From Gossypium raimondii (Eukaryota; Streptophyta; Magnoliopsida; Malvales; Malvaceae), in contig NC_068566.1 in assembly GCF_025698545.1 (NCBI RefSeq), positions 6,059,362 to 6,123,361 on the forward strand: a stretch of 64,000 nt of DNA, in the 5' to 3' direction. Below are positions 12,561 through 24,109 of this stretch, piece after piece; the first letter of the stretch is position 1, and the number at the start of each line of letters is the position of its first letter. The notes beneath the pieces are model-generated. The model was not told the DNA's origin. It saw only the letters and a program-made list of their open reading frames with translations, and searched no databases. The position numbers were made by a program, and so were the translations under genes.

Positions 12561-14230
12561 ATTATGAGCTGGCCTCGTCATGAAGGTGCGAGACCCAGTT
12601 CGTAGTTACTTGCTTGTTAGAAAGAAAACATATAAGTTTGTAAAGCAGTTTCACATGCACTTGTCAGAAATCATACTTAAAAATTTGGCTTGTACCGATG
12701 ACTATGTTATCAGGTACTGTGTATCGGTGTTAGATACCTTGTCGATGGCTGAGATCCAACATATGTTGCAAAGTCTCACAGCTAGTGTGAGCAGCATCGA
12801 GTAAAGGTTAATGTCCCTATTTACAGCTCGTGTGAGCAAAGTTATCCTGAGTATCCGAAGTTAATTTACTATATTTCTCCAAGTGAAACTAAGTTATGAA
12901 ATCGAATTGAAATGAAATGGTGTTTGAATGGAGATGTTAATAATGAATTGATTATGGTTATTGTAACAACCTGATAGTCAGAAGTGTCGAAAAGTATATT
13001 TTCGGGACTCTTTTTTCGTAAATCAGACTTGTAAATATTTTTAATAAATATTTACGAAGTTAGTTGTGTAGTTAATTAGGTTTTGATTAAGTGAATTTGC
13101 ATGAATTAAGAGTAATTAGGTATAAGGACTAAATTGCATATAGGGTGAAAGTTGAATTATAGATTAAAGAATAATTAAAGGGACTAAAGAAGCAATTATG
13201 TCATTGTTCTTAAAGAGGTGACATAAGGTGCAAATTATTATATATATTATTAATAAATTAAAGTTAAAAATATATATTATAATATTTTTACTTAATATTT
13301 AAGTAAATATATATTATAGTAATAAAAGGAAAAAAAAGAAATACAAAAGCAAAACGAAATAGAAAGAAAGAAGAATCCACGGCTTAGGGGTTTCAAAGTT
13401 CCAAGTTCAATTGGTTAGTCAATTTAGTCCCATTTTCTTGTAATTTTTATATTTTTGGAATCCTGGTGTTAAGTACTACCCGACCCATGTCGAAATTTTA
13501 GCAATTATTGAGTTTTTAAATGTTGTTAATATTGAATAATTTTAGTATTAGGGATTAAATTGATAGATTTTAAGTTAGAAATGAAAAGGATTAAATTGTA
13601 AAATAAATTGTAAATTTTGAGTAATAGGACTAAATAATGAAAAATTAAAATTTAGGGATTTAAGTGAACATAGGGAGTTAAATTTAGTTTAAAGTGGAAA
13701 TTGTATGAAAATATAGAATTAATTGTGAAGAATAAAAATTAGTCTCGGTTTAGGGATTAAATTAGAATTTAGGCAAATATTGAATAAAAATTTGAAATTG
13801 AAACATGAAATTGAATTGTGTTGTATTGATGAATTTTAATTGTTTTAATTTCGTAGCTAAAGTCGCATCGAATCCTCAACTAAAAAGAGGAAAGATAAAA
13901 TTGACGTGGAATAGCTCAGAATTCCTAGTTTGTATTTCTATAATCCAAAACTAGTTATTAATTGTTGTATTTTTTTTTATTTGATGCATATGATAAGTAT
14001 TGAGGTGAGTATTTGATACTTTGACATTGAATTGAATTAAAAGTTGATTGAATGGACAGAATTGATATATATTATGAATATATTGATTATTTGAATTGAA
14101 ATGAATATATATGTGCAAATATGATAATTGAATATTGGTTGTATTTAGAAAGTGAAATTAAACCCTATTAACTGTATCGGGCTGAGTCGGATATAGATGG
14201 CATGCCATAGGATTGGAAGAGTTCAGGAAT

Positions 14231-14370
14231 TTCTTCTACTTCGAGTCGATGAGGCACTGGGTGCCAATTTACTTCGGTGTAACCGATAAGACACTGGGTG
14301 TCAAATTTATATAGAGCTGGGTGCAGTTATTACTTCGAATTTATCCGATGAGGCACTGGGTGCCAAACTG
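14231..14370 (+). repeat. Imperfect tandem array of GGCACTGGGTGCC units in LTR A
   Basis: Four degenerate units of about 45 bp each carry a short palindrome such as GGCACTGGGTGCC or GACACTGGGTGTC, spaced by 'ttacttcggtgtaaccgat'-type linkers. The same array lies inverted at 3900-4030 in LTR D, so it belongs to the LTR family and is not a local accident. Confidence 0.75.
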
Positions 14371-14773
14371 GTGTGTTGGTTGGATCCGTGTATCCATCCA
14401 AGTTCGAGTCGTGTTAATAGGGGTAATTAAATAAAATAGCACTATGATTGATATTGGATGATATTGTATCTGAATGAAAATGGGATAGTGAATTGAAACA
14501 TGAAAATGAGACACATGAATTACGTATTCATGAATTGGATATGGATTGAATAATATTATTGTTTAAATGATATATATATTAAAATGTGAAAAGCTATTAT
14601 ATAGCAAGTGATGAGATTTGAGAATGGTATGAAATGATGTATTTATGAATTGAATATTGAATGACTATTGCCATTGTATGAATAATTGTGGTCTTACATA
14701 TTCAAATGTGCTTATAATTAAATATGTATATTATATTATCTTGTCTTTAAATATTCGGATTATAGAAATACCA

Positions 14774-14788
14774 CTGAGTTTTACTCAG
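14774..14788 (+). other. Perfect hairpin CTGAGT-TTT-ACTCAG in LTR A
   Basis: Six-base arms with a three-base loop, CTGAGTTTTACTCAG. The reverse-complement copy CTGAGTAAAACTCAG is conserved at 3418-3432 in LTR D. The old LTR E has a different hairpin in the same kind of setting at 15431-15454 (AACTTAC...GTAAGTT). Role unknown; it may shape the LTR transcript 5' leader. Confidence 0.6.
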
Positions 14789-17366
14789 CGTACGGCTTTT
14801 TTTTTCGTACGCAGATTAGGTACTTCAATTTTGATAGCCAATTCAGCATCCGACAACGCTCCCGAACTCAAACATGGTAATGATTACTCTTTGTGTCGGC
14901 ATGTACCTAAGGTGTCTAAATAATAGTTATTTTGTGGATTGAATGTAAATGATGTTATAAGTTTAATATTGGTTAGTTTTATACATATAAATAAGTATTT
15001 GTTTTTGAAGCCATATTATGGCATGGTAAATTGAACTAATTCTAGATCGGTGCATGTGAATTTAATTCTACGTTTAAGTGCTCATGAACTAGGCAAATTG
15101 ATTTGGATTTGGTATGTTTATAATTTAGATTAAAATGGTGCTTGGATGACTTGTTTTGATGATATGAAATGTTTGAGAATTATGCCTGTTTGATCAATAA
15201 ACTTTGATAATGCTTCAAAACCCTATTCCGGCGACTGATATGGGTTAGGGGTGTTATAGTTATTATGGTTACTATGTTACTCAGATGTATGTGATGATCA
15301 TTATGTGATAATGTACTAACCAATGTGGTTATGGCATTAATTGTGTAAGGTGACAAGGAATACTATGTTTATATGTTATTTCAGTTGTTAAGATATGACA
15401 TGTCAAGTATGTTGTGTTTATTTTCATACGAACTTACTAAACTTTAAGTAAGTTTACCTATGTTTCATTTTTCTTCCTTGTAGATTGTTGAAAATCGTGT
15501 TGTCTATTGGATCATTTTCGGAGCTCACACTATCCACAAATCCCTTTGGTAGACTTTTAGACATTTTGGCCCGATAATAAGTGGCATGTAAATAAGTGTA
15601 AATGGTTATATAATTTGAAGTTGAAAATTTATGTTTTGGATCATTTTAATGTGATATATATGTAATGTTTCTAAGCCTTAATGTTGTTTTGGTTGGTTGT
15701 GGCATGAAATGGTATACATGCTTTAGTTAATATGGTAAACCTTGCTTGATGAATTTTGGCAGTTAGAAATGATGATTATGTGATAAAAGTTTAAGTATGG
15801 ATATTATGGTATGTTTGATACTGAATGGTTTGGTTGTGAGTTGTTGTATTGCGGTGCCAATTGTGGCATACTGGTTAGGCATTTAGGGTGATGTTATAAG
15901 TTGTGTTTATGGTATGAAATGTAGATGTTTTGAAGAGGTACTACATTATTTATATGTGCATTATAGGTCTGTTAATGGTTGGTTTGAATTATGCATTTAA
16001 AGACTTATTTACGCTCTACACAGTTTGACACACGGTCGTGTGCCACACACGTTCTAGTGACACAGTCGTGTGGTCATTAGAATTTAATTAACATGTACAC
16101 CACACAGTTACAAAAAGTTACATGGGTTGGCCACACGCTCGTTGATAACTCTTGAAAGGAGTTACTGTAACAACCTGTTTTCAGTGAAATCAGAATAGTA
16201 CTTTCGAGACCACAAATTTGAGGTTAAAAAAATTATTTTATTATTATTTTATTACCCGCAGCATGATACAAATACTGTATAAAAATTTCGTTAAGAAATT
16301 TTACCGTTTATATGTTCAATTTGTTAAAAAGGACTAAATCGCGTAAAGTACAAAAGTTGAGTTCTAATAGCTCAAGGTATTAAATAGCTATGGAACTTAA
16401 AAGTGGAGGTCCTTTGGTGGTAATTAGACCATTAGTATGTTAGTGGATGATAATGACTTGGCAATTTTGTAATTATTAATGTTTTAAAAGGTTAAATAGG
16501 TAATTAAGTAATTAAGATTATAATAATTAAAAACAAATTAAAATATCGTTTAGTATCATCTTTCGCAACCGATTTTTAAGAAAAAAGAAGTCATTTTTCA
16601 TCCCTAGCATTCGTCCAAGCTTGTATGTTCAATTAGTAAGTGATTTTTGTCCTATTTTTTATGTTTTCGGGATCGTTGTAGCTTAATCTAGCTAGCCTAG
16701 GGACTAATTTGTGAAAATTTTAAACTATTATGGTTTTACCATTGATGAATACATGTGAGTTTTGAAGTTTGAGGATAGAAAATTAATGGTTGTTGTTAGA
16801 TAAACAACTTTTGTAAAAGAATTTTTAGTGAATTTGTCAAAGGGACTAAGTTGAAAAATAGAAAAATATTATGTGGTAAATTTGTGAATTTTTGAAAAAT
16901 ATGGGCTGCTATTAGTATGTATAGAAATAGACTAGGCTTGTGTAAGGGAAAAATGGTATGAATTTCATTTTTCGAGCCTAGGGACTAAATTGTCAAAGAA
17001 TTAAGAGTATAAGGGAAAAATGGTAATTTTGTCAAAATTACATGTTGGACTAAATTGAATGTGAAAAATATTAAATTGAGTTAAATTTATCCGTATAGAT
17101 CAAGTTAGACCTCGTACGGAGTTAGATTAGGGAAAAGAAAAAATTTTGGATTAATCGCCTCCGTATCTACGTACACTCATCGAGGTAAGTTCGTGTAATT
17201 AAATTGTACATTTATATGTTTTAAATTGAATTATATGTTTATGGATTGAATAATTGCCATGAATGAATATCGATTGTATATCTGACGACGTACGATGACT
17301 ATCGAGCCCCGTTTGAACCTTAGGAATTCAGAAGATACAAATGACATGTCATTAGGGTTACCGATT

Positions 17367-17485
17367 TTAGCTCATATAAGCTTACCGATACTCAGCTCGC
17401 ATGAGCTTGCCGTTATTCAGCTCGGAGGAGCTTACCGTTTATAGCTCGAAAAAGTATACCTATTCAGAGTTCGTATGAGCATACA
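17367..17485 (+). repeat. Array of AGCTC...GAGCT palindromic units in LTR B
   Basis: Four or five degenerate units of about 30-35 bp, each of the form AGCTCGnAnGAGCTTACCG, in which AGCTC and GAGCT pair. The position within the LTR is similar to that of the GGCACTGGGTGCC array in LTR A, but the unit sequence is unrelated. Confidence 0.65.
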
Positions 17486-18576
17486 TGTACATGAATTGAC
17501 GAATTACAGTTCAATACACCTCGTGTGTACTACCCACATATCCAACAATATTCTAAATGGTTCAACGGACACAGTTTTGTTACGAGATTATATGATTCCA
17601 ATATGATCTATTACAGGTATTTACATGAAATACATGAAAGTGATGTTACATGATACATTGATATATGAAATGAATAATACATGTATATGAAATGTGAGTA
17701 CTTGTTGAATTTATCCATGTGTATTGGATTTTATATGGGATTTACATGGCTAATATGTTGGTGAACATGTGTTTAGGCTTTTGGTCAAATTGGTTGGGAT
17801 ATATTATGTTTACTTACCTAAATTGTGGTTAAATGGTAAGTTAAATTCTGTGTTATACGAACTTACTAAGCTTAAATGCTTACTCTGTGTTATTTTTCGT
17901 GTTTTATAGTGATTCAGAAGTTAGTTTGGGTTGGAAGCTTGTCAGAGCTATATCACACTATCCATTGGCTCATTCAGTACTTTTGGTTGGCTATTTTCAG
18001 TTATAATGGCATGTATAGGTTGTTTTGGCTAAAATTGGCCTATATGTATTTTGCTGAGATTAGCCACTTGTTTGTCTTGTGTTTTGGTACATTTTAGTTT
18101 CTGCATATTTGTCTTATATGGTTGATGTGTGGTTGGTTTATGATTGTATGGTGAAAGATAAAATGTTAGCTAAATGTGCATTTTGTACATGTGTTTGTGA
18201 TGTGAAGAATTGGTGATGAATTGGTACCTTGGTATGTAAGGTATATATATGTCTAAATATGTTAGTATTTGAAATGCATTTTTACACCAAATGGTATATT
18301 TTTGTAAATAAATGATTTGGTTTGAAATGATGTAAATTAGCTTGGTAAATTGATGGTTTATTTGGTTAAGTTATATATTTGAAAATACATGTTTGAATAT
18401 TGTCATTTGAGATGCCTAAGGGCATATTGGTTGTATGTGAAATATTACATGTTTAAAACTTGATTTTGGCTTGTTTTGGATGCCTTGTTATGGCTTGTTG
18501 ATGTGCATAATATTGAGTTTAGGTTGGTGCCAAGTTGGGTGAGAAATATGGCTTGGAAAATGGCATATTTTCGTCC

Positions 18577-18830
18577 ATATGGACAGAGACACGGGAGTGT
18601 GTCTCAGCCGTGTGTGACACACAACCGTGTGTCCCCTGTAGCTTCTTAAGGGTACAAGTCAGTATGCTCATACGGCCTGGCACACGAACGTGTGGCTTGG
18701 CCGTGTGGCACAAGTCAGTGAGTTACACGGGCTAGGACACGGTCGTGTGTCCTTATTTTGAATGCCGCACCAAGGTGTCACTTGACCGTGTGAGTCACAT
18801 GGCCTGGCCACACGGCCGTATAACCCCTAC
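18577..18830 (+). repeat. Cluster of CACACGG / CCGTGTG palindromes in LTR B
   Basis: Repeated short inverted pairs such as CACGAACGTGTGG, GGACACGGTCGTGTGTCC and GGCCACACGGCCGT occur every 20-60 bp. Comparable clusters lie at 2768-2875 (LTR D), 16020-16140 (LTR E) and 28148-28340 (LTR E, right piece). They do not code for protein. The short open frames across them on both strands follow from the palindromic GC-rich text. Confidence 0.75.
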
Positions 18831-20454
18831 AGTGTTGAAAATTTTAAATGTTTTCGAAAATTTTTTTGAGTTTCTAATTTAGTCCCGACTTGTTTCTAAC
18901 TCGTATTTAAGGCCTCAAGGGCTCGTATAATGGACAATGTGTATGTTTTGAATTGGTTTTGATATGAATATTGTTATGATATGAAATTTATGTCTGTTTG
19001 ATTTGTAATATCCGGTAATGCTCCGTAACCCTGTTTCGGCAACGGATTCGGGTTAGGGGTGTTACAGTTACAATTTATGTCTTTAAACTGGGTCAATTGC
19101 GTATACTTAAGTAAGTTTAGTTGCATTTTTAGGACACTCTATTCATAATTTTCGTTGCTCTATATTAAGAAGATTTGATTGTGCTTAAAAGTTATTATAT
19201 GTTGCTTTTACTTGTTTGCGGGAAGGATTTGTTTGGTAGTAATTGACAGGTGCAGGATGCGGAGAAAGACCGAGTCAATTCCAAGATGTGAATAAAGGAA
19301 TGAAGGTTTGTCATGGCAAAAGGTTGGACAGTTTGCCAACACAAATGCGTGGTAATTCCAGGAAGACCGACTCAACACTCAACGCATAACAGTTTTAGCC
19401 CAACACTACTTGTACTAGAAAAATCTACCTAAAAATAGGATAAGATATCAGGGGTTGTTGGATTTACCCTAGGGAAAAAAACTTATAAAAAGCCAAAGAA
19501 GGTAACCGTAAAGAGTGTGGAGATCTAGAGGCAACAATAGAGGGTAGCAACTGAGTAGAGACGAACGGAGAAAATCGAAGGTAGTTCCTCTCAGCCACCA
19601 CATGATACTGTGCTACTAGATTGTGGATTGACTTGGCGACAGCCATCTTTCTAAGTTTATCCATTAATTCTTCTTTTGTTCTCCCATGAATTGATTTGAT
19701 TGAAATGATGTTGGGTGTTATTTTGAACTTGAATTTTAATTGTCAACCCATGAGCTAAATCTCATAGGGTTGGGATTACATGATGATTTTTTTTTCGTTA
19801 ATGGTTATAGCATATATTTGATTTAATCTATAGTTTCATTTAATTATTTTTATTTCTCAATTGTGTGTACATTCTCTAGACATAAATGAGTGTACAGTAT
19901 GCCCATAAACTAAATCTGCTTCTAAAACAGTTAGATTAGTTGGACTAGAATCAAAAGATACAAGTGGGTATTCGACCGGATACTTGCAGCAAACTCTAGA
20001 CACAGAGCAACGTTTGTATAGAATGAAGACAAAGCAGGGCAGTGTACCATGATAAGGCCTATAGACACATGTTAAGTAACTTGAGATCTAACTCTCGAAA
20101 GAAGGTCAATTTAGGTCTCTTCTGAGCAGTAGATTGAGTATGATTTTACTGAGGCATTACTGAAAGTAAGGGCAGATTCTTAGTAATTCCATCCTTCCAA
20201 ATCAACATCGTAGACCCTTAATCCTTTGCCGTAGTATCTTTTTCATAGTATTATTAGTTATTTATTTATTCACTCGCAAATTATTTACGTAATTATTCTC
20301 GTAATTTCCATTACATTTTTCCTCTTGCTTTGCCTTAGCATTTTTCAGTATTAGTCAATATACATTTTGCACATTACTGCTTTAATTTACCGCTGCATAC
20401 TTAAGTTGGTGTCATAACATTAATTATAATTTGTTATAATAACTTGACCACTTT

Positions 20455-20761
20455 TGTAATGACCATATCGAGTACGAAATGCAGTTTTTGGAACATCACT
20501 TTCTTTTACTTTCAGCTGATAATACCCAGATCTCAAGTCAATCTTCAAAAATACCGAAGCACCTTTTAGCTGATCAAATAAATCATCTATACGGGGTAAT
20601 GGATACCGGTTCTTGATCGTCACTTTATTTAACTGCCGATAATCAATACAAAGCCGCATTGATCCATCTTTCTTCTTAACAAATAACATTGGAGCTCCCC
20701 AAGGTGAAATACTCGGTCTAATGAATCCACGATCTAGTAAGTCCTGTAACTGCACCTTCAA
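20455..20761 (-). pseudogene. Ty3/gypsy reverse transcriptase N-terminal fragment
   Basis: On the minus strand the frame reads [60 protein letters not shown], and [15 protein letters not shown] up to FRTRYGHYK. These are the fingers and first palm block of a chromovirus-like gypsy RT, including the catalytic D of the [11 protein letters not shown] block. It stops where the FLVMPFGL block and the YxDD block should follow, exactly at the element border. It cannot be functional. Confidence 0.9.
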
Positions 20762-20979
20762 CTCTTTTAATTGTAGGGGGTTTTATGTAAAAATAAGCAG
20801 AAATGCTGTCGAAATTTTTTTTAAAAAAAATGAAACCAATTAGCATAAATTTATATGAATTTATAATTCTTTTATATATGTTCGTTATTTAATTAAGAAT
20901 TATTTGTAAATTGTTTGATATGTCCGGTAATACCTTGTAACCCTATTCTAGCGACGGTTTGGGGTTAGGGGGTGTTACA

Positions 20980-20998
20980 ATTGTTAGTATTAGAGCTT
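20980..20998 (+). other. Decayed tRNA-iMet-type primer-binding site of the chimeric element
   Basis: Directly after the LTR end TGTTACA the text is ATTGTTAGTATTAGAGC. This is close to TTGGTATCAGAGC, the plant gypsy/copia primer-binding site complementary to initiator tRNA-Met. It supports reading the segment to the left as a 5' LTR and the one to the right as the internal region. Confidence 0.55.
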
Positions 20999-22344
20999 TA
21001 CAGGTTTAGCCAATTCTCGGACTAAATCGAGCTCGGAATTGAGTCTAGAGGTACATGCCTTAATTGAGTCGAGTTGAGTCGGGATTTGGATGCTGATATA
21101 TTTGTTTTTGTTTTATAGTTGAAAATGTCGAATGATTATAATGATTATGATAATGATAAATGTTATGTTATACTTGTGTATATATGAGAGTTAAATTTTG
21201 AGGCTTTACGACCTTCACCCATTCGCCTGTACAATGGAATTTACAAGAATTATATTCATTAAGTTTACAAGTGTGAAATTGAAGAGTTCAATAATAGAAT
21301 GAATAATAATAAGGTCAGAGCTGAGGATGGGATAGCAAGTAAAGAGAGAGTTTTAGAAAAGATATCAATTTTTTTGAAGATTATTTGGGATCGCAATGTC
21401 GCTATTAAGGAAGAAGTTATTCACGAGTAATCGAGTTATTCGGGTATAAAATATAAAGAGCAGGTTAATCGTAATTTCTTCTGAATTGATTTCTTTAGTG
21501 ATTGGGATAATATAAGATTATTAATGATTTTAGTAATCAGAGTGGGTTATTTATTGAAAAGTTAATTGAGTTATAATCAATGATGGAATCAATACATTTT
21601 GGGTCTCCACAATGGGTTTAAATTATCTAATTTCTTCTGGCTGGATAGGTTTTCAAGGTCTTCGTTCGAAGGTATTAGATAAGATGGTTCAGGTTCAGGT
21701 TTATAGATTGCAGGAGATGGCTCTGCTGCAATAAAGGATGAAGGATAATCCGTAGGCAACTGGTTGTTATGCATTTGAGTCTATTCTCAGGACCGGGAAT
21801 AAATTTTGTGCATTCATGGGTAAATAGACGAACAGTCAGAATGAGGAATTCAATTTCTAGAAGATTTGATACAGAAATATATCTATTAGGTTAGTAGAAA
21901 ACCAGTGTCCAGTCCAGCATCCAGAGCAATCCCGACCTCAGAGAAATTTTAGTGATGTACTTTTCTTTTGATATTGTGACATGTATCTAGGTGATATATC
22001 GATTAAAGTATGCTATGTATGTTATTTATTTGTGAATTAGTGATAAGTTATCCGATATGTCCGGTAATGCTTTGTAACTCGGTTCCGACAATGAATACGG
22101 GTTGGGGGTGTTACAACTTTTATACCTAATTCGATTCTTGTGGAGACGATCTCACTTATCATTTTATTACTTGATTTGACGTGTATACTTGCTCAATTTG
22201 CATACCATTTCACACGCAACAAGTTTTTAGCACCGTTGTCAGGGATCGGCAATTTGGTGAAATTTGGTTTTGTTATTTTACTTAATTCCATTAGTTTTAT
22301 TTAACTTAGTTTAATTTAATTTCTACAGGTTTGCTATCAGTGCA

Positions 22345-23930
22345 TGAGAAGAGGCATTCCTGCTAATAAAGAGTATCCTTTTGACCTAGAGATCAAAAGA
22401 ATTTTACGAAGAAAGTAGAAAGAACTGCGAAAAATGGCTAGGAACGAGAATAATCCCGGTCTTAATGATAATCTGAATGGTCAATATACTAACCCTCCTA
22501 TTCATAAGGTGATACCAGGTATGAATGATAATTTGAATGGTCAGGGCACTAATCTTCATGTTCGTAGCGTGATAAATAACTGAGATAGACCAATTCAAGA
22601 GCATGTTGTGCCAATTTTGGATGACTTGAATCCAGGGATAATCACACCATAAATACAGACTCAATAGTTTGAGTTGAAATTGGTAATGTTTCAAATGTTG
22701 GAAAGAGTAGGACAGTTTGGTGGATTACCCACTGAAGATCCAAGACTACATTTAAGACTTTTTCTAGAGGTATGTGACTCATTAAGACAATAAAGTGTTC
22801 CCGAAAACGCTCTGTAACTTAAAATTTTTCCATATACATTAAGAGATTGTACGAGAGCATGGCTAAATGTTTTGTCGTTAGGAACAGTGGTATCATGGAA
22901 TGATCTTTGCCAGAGGTTTTTGCTACGGTGTAATCCACTAAATATGAATGTCAAGCTTAGAAATGACATCACATCCTTGCGATAATTAGAGGATGAAACG
23001 CTATATGAAGCTTGGGAACGATTTAAAGAATTACTTCAAAAATGTCTGATGCATGAATTTCAACATTAAACTCAAATGGAGATATTCTATAATGGGCTAA
23101 ATGCACATACGAGGATAGTAGTTGATGCTTCTACCAATGGTACGTTGTTGGATAAATCCTATAATAAAGCATATGAGATTTTGGAAAAGATTGCCAACAA
23201 TGATTATCAATATCCGACCACAAGAGTTGGGATGGGCAAGAGAGCTGTTGGTACTATGGAACTTGATGTAATCACTTCGTTTACAGCTCAAGTATCTTCT
23301 TTAGCTAATATGATCAAAATAATGAAAAGGACTACTGTATTCTAAGAGATGAAATCAGTTGAACTATCAAGTGTTTTTTGTTGTAAAGACCATGTTTTTT
23401 GACAAATGCTTAGTAAATCTAGCATTTGTGTACTACATGGGTAATTTTAACTAGGATAATAACCCTTATTCCAATACTTACAATCTAGGGTGGCAGTAGC
23501 ATAAGAATTTTAGTTAAATAATCAAGGTGGGGGGAATCTAAACAATGTTGTGAGATAGAATGCCAACAGTGCACCCCCTGGTTATACTTAACCTATGCCA
23601 AGGCAAAATGTCCAATAAGGTCAATCATCGACTTCATCATCATCATCTATTAAAACCTTGCTGAAGGAATATATGGCCAAGAATGATGTTGTAATTCAGA
23701 GTCAAACTGCTTCCCTCTGAGCTTTTGAGAATCAAGTGAGGTAGATAGCAAATGCTTTGAATTCGAGGCCACAAAGAGTTTTTCCAAGTGATACTGAGAA
23801 TTTAATATCATAAGGGAAGGAACAGTACAAGGCCATCACTCTTAGAATTGGAACTCAGCTTGATGACGTTGCTTAAGATGCCACGGCAGGAGAGGATAAT
23901 TCGAATAACAACCATGTAAAGATCCCAGAG
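22345..23930 (+). pseudogene. gag of the Athila/Tat-like element, broken
   Basis: Split readings across frames give PANKEYPFDLEIKRILRRK near the start, then MNVKLRNDITSL, then the hallmark ETLYEAWERFKELLQKC at about 22996-23050. QMEIFYNGLNAHTRIVVDAS and KAYEILEKIANNDYQYP follow at 23076-23220. This is the retrotransposon gag domain of Athila/Tat-type gypsy elements. In-frame stops occur after SLR (about 22983) and after HEFQH (about 23069), among others. Further on, text of the type QTASLRAFENQVRQIANAL is recognisable near 23700. Not translatable as one protein. Confidence 0.8.
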
Positions 23931-24109
23931 TCATCTGAAAACATACTGAACCTAAAAAGGGTAAGCAGCAAAATACTGTGGCAAAATCAGATCATGTTGT
24001 CAACGAAAATGCCACGACAAAATAATATCAGCAATCTAAAGGACGACCACCTCCACATTTTTCTCAGTGATTACAAAATTCTAATTAAGATATTCAGTTC
24101 AAAAGATAT

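Larger units (their letters stand above)
12962..15258 (+). mobile_element. Solo LTR A, 2297 bp, TSD GTTAT
   Basis: It starts TGTAACAACCTGATAG and ends GGGTTAGGGGTGTTATA (the final TGTTACA mutated to TGTTATA). The five bases GTTAT at 12957-12961 are repeated at 15259-15263. No gag, pol, primer site or second LTR is present, so this is a solo LTR left by LTR-LTR recombination of a gypsy-type element. Inside it are an array of GGCACTGGGTGCC units (14231-14370) and a 15-nt perfect hairpin (14774-14788), both also present in LTR D. Confidence 0.85.
16166..19066 (+). mobile_element. Solo LTR B, 2901 bp, TSD GTTAC
   Basis: It starts TGTAACAACCTGTTTTC and ends CGGGTTAGGGGTGTTACA. GTTAC at 16161-16165 is repeated at 19067-19071. 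It sits 23 bp inside the 5' LTR of the gypsy element. Without it the text reads GAAAGGAGTTACAATTTATG, which matches the uninterrupted 3' LTR (GAAAAGAGTTATAATTCATG at about 26677). No internal retroviral genes are present. It carries two arrays (17367-17485 and 18577-18830). Confidence 0.9.
20455..22115 (+). mobile_element. Small chimeric gypsy-type retroelement, 1661 bp, TSD ACTTT
   Basis: ACTTT at 20450-20454 is repeated at 22116-22120. Without the insert the flank reads CCACTTTTATACCTAAT, as in the intact 3' LTR near 28050. The left edge is an antisense gypsy RT fragment (20455-20761). Next comes an LTR 3' end (GGGTTAGGGGGTGTTACA, ending 20979), a primer-binding-like site, about 1 kb of leader/gag-like text, and a second LTR 3' end (GGGTTGGGGGTGTTACA, ending 22115). 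The outer bases TGTAATG...TGTTACA mimic normal TG...CA ends although the left ones come from RT coding sequence. The two LTR ends are of unequal length. Confidence 0.75.

Noticed and set aside
17367-17485. CRISPR-like array of short repeats
   Set aside because: The units are degenerate, contiguous, without unique equal-length spacers, and lie inside a plant LTR.
18519-18735. Open frames on both strands across 18519-18735
   Set aside because: They arise from CACACGG/CCGTGTG palindromes, which avoid stops on both strands. No protein family matches.
19464-19664. Small minus-strand gene, with a near copy at 27067-27261
   Set aside because: Both lie at the same position in the two LTRs of the Athila/Tat-like element. 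Shared stop-free text follows from LTR identity.
22404-22972. Minus-strand frames across the gypsy gag
   Set aside because: The plus strand reads as known gag text, so the minus frames are shadows.
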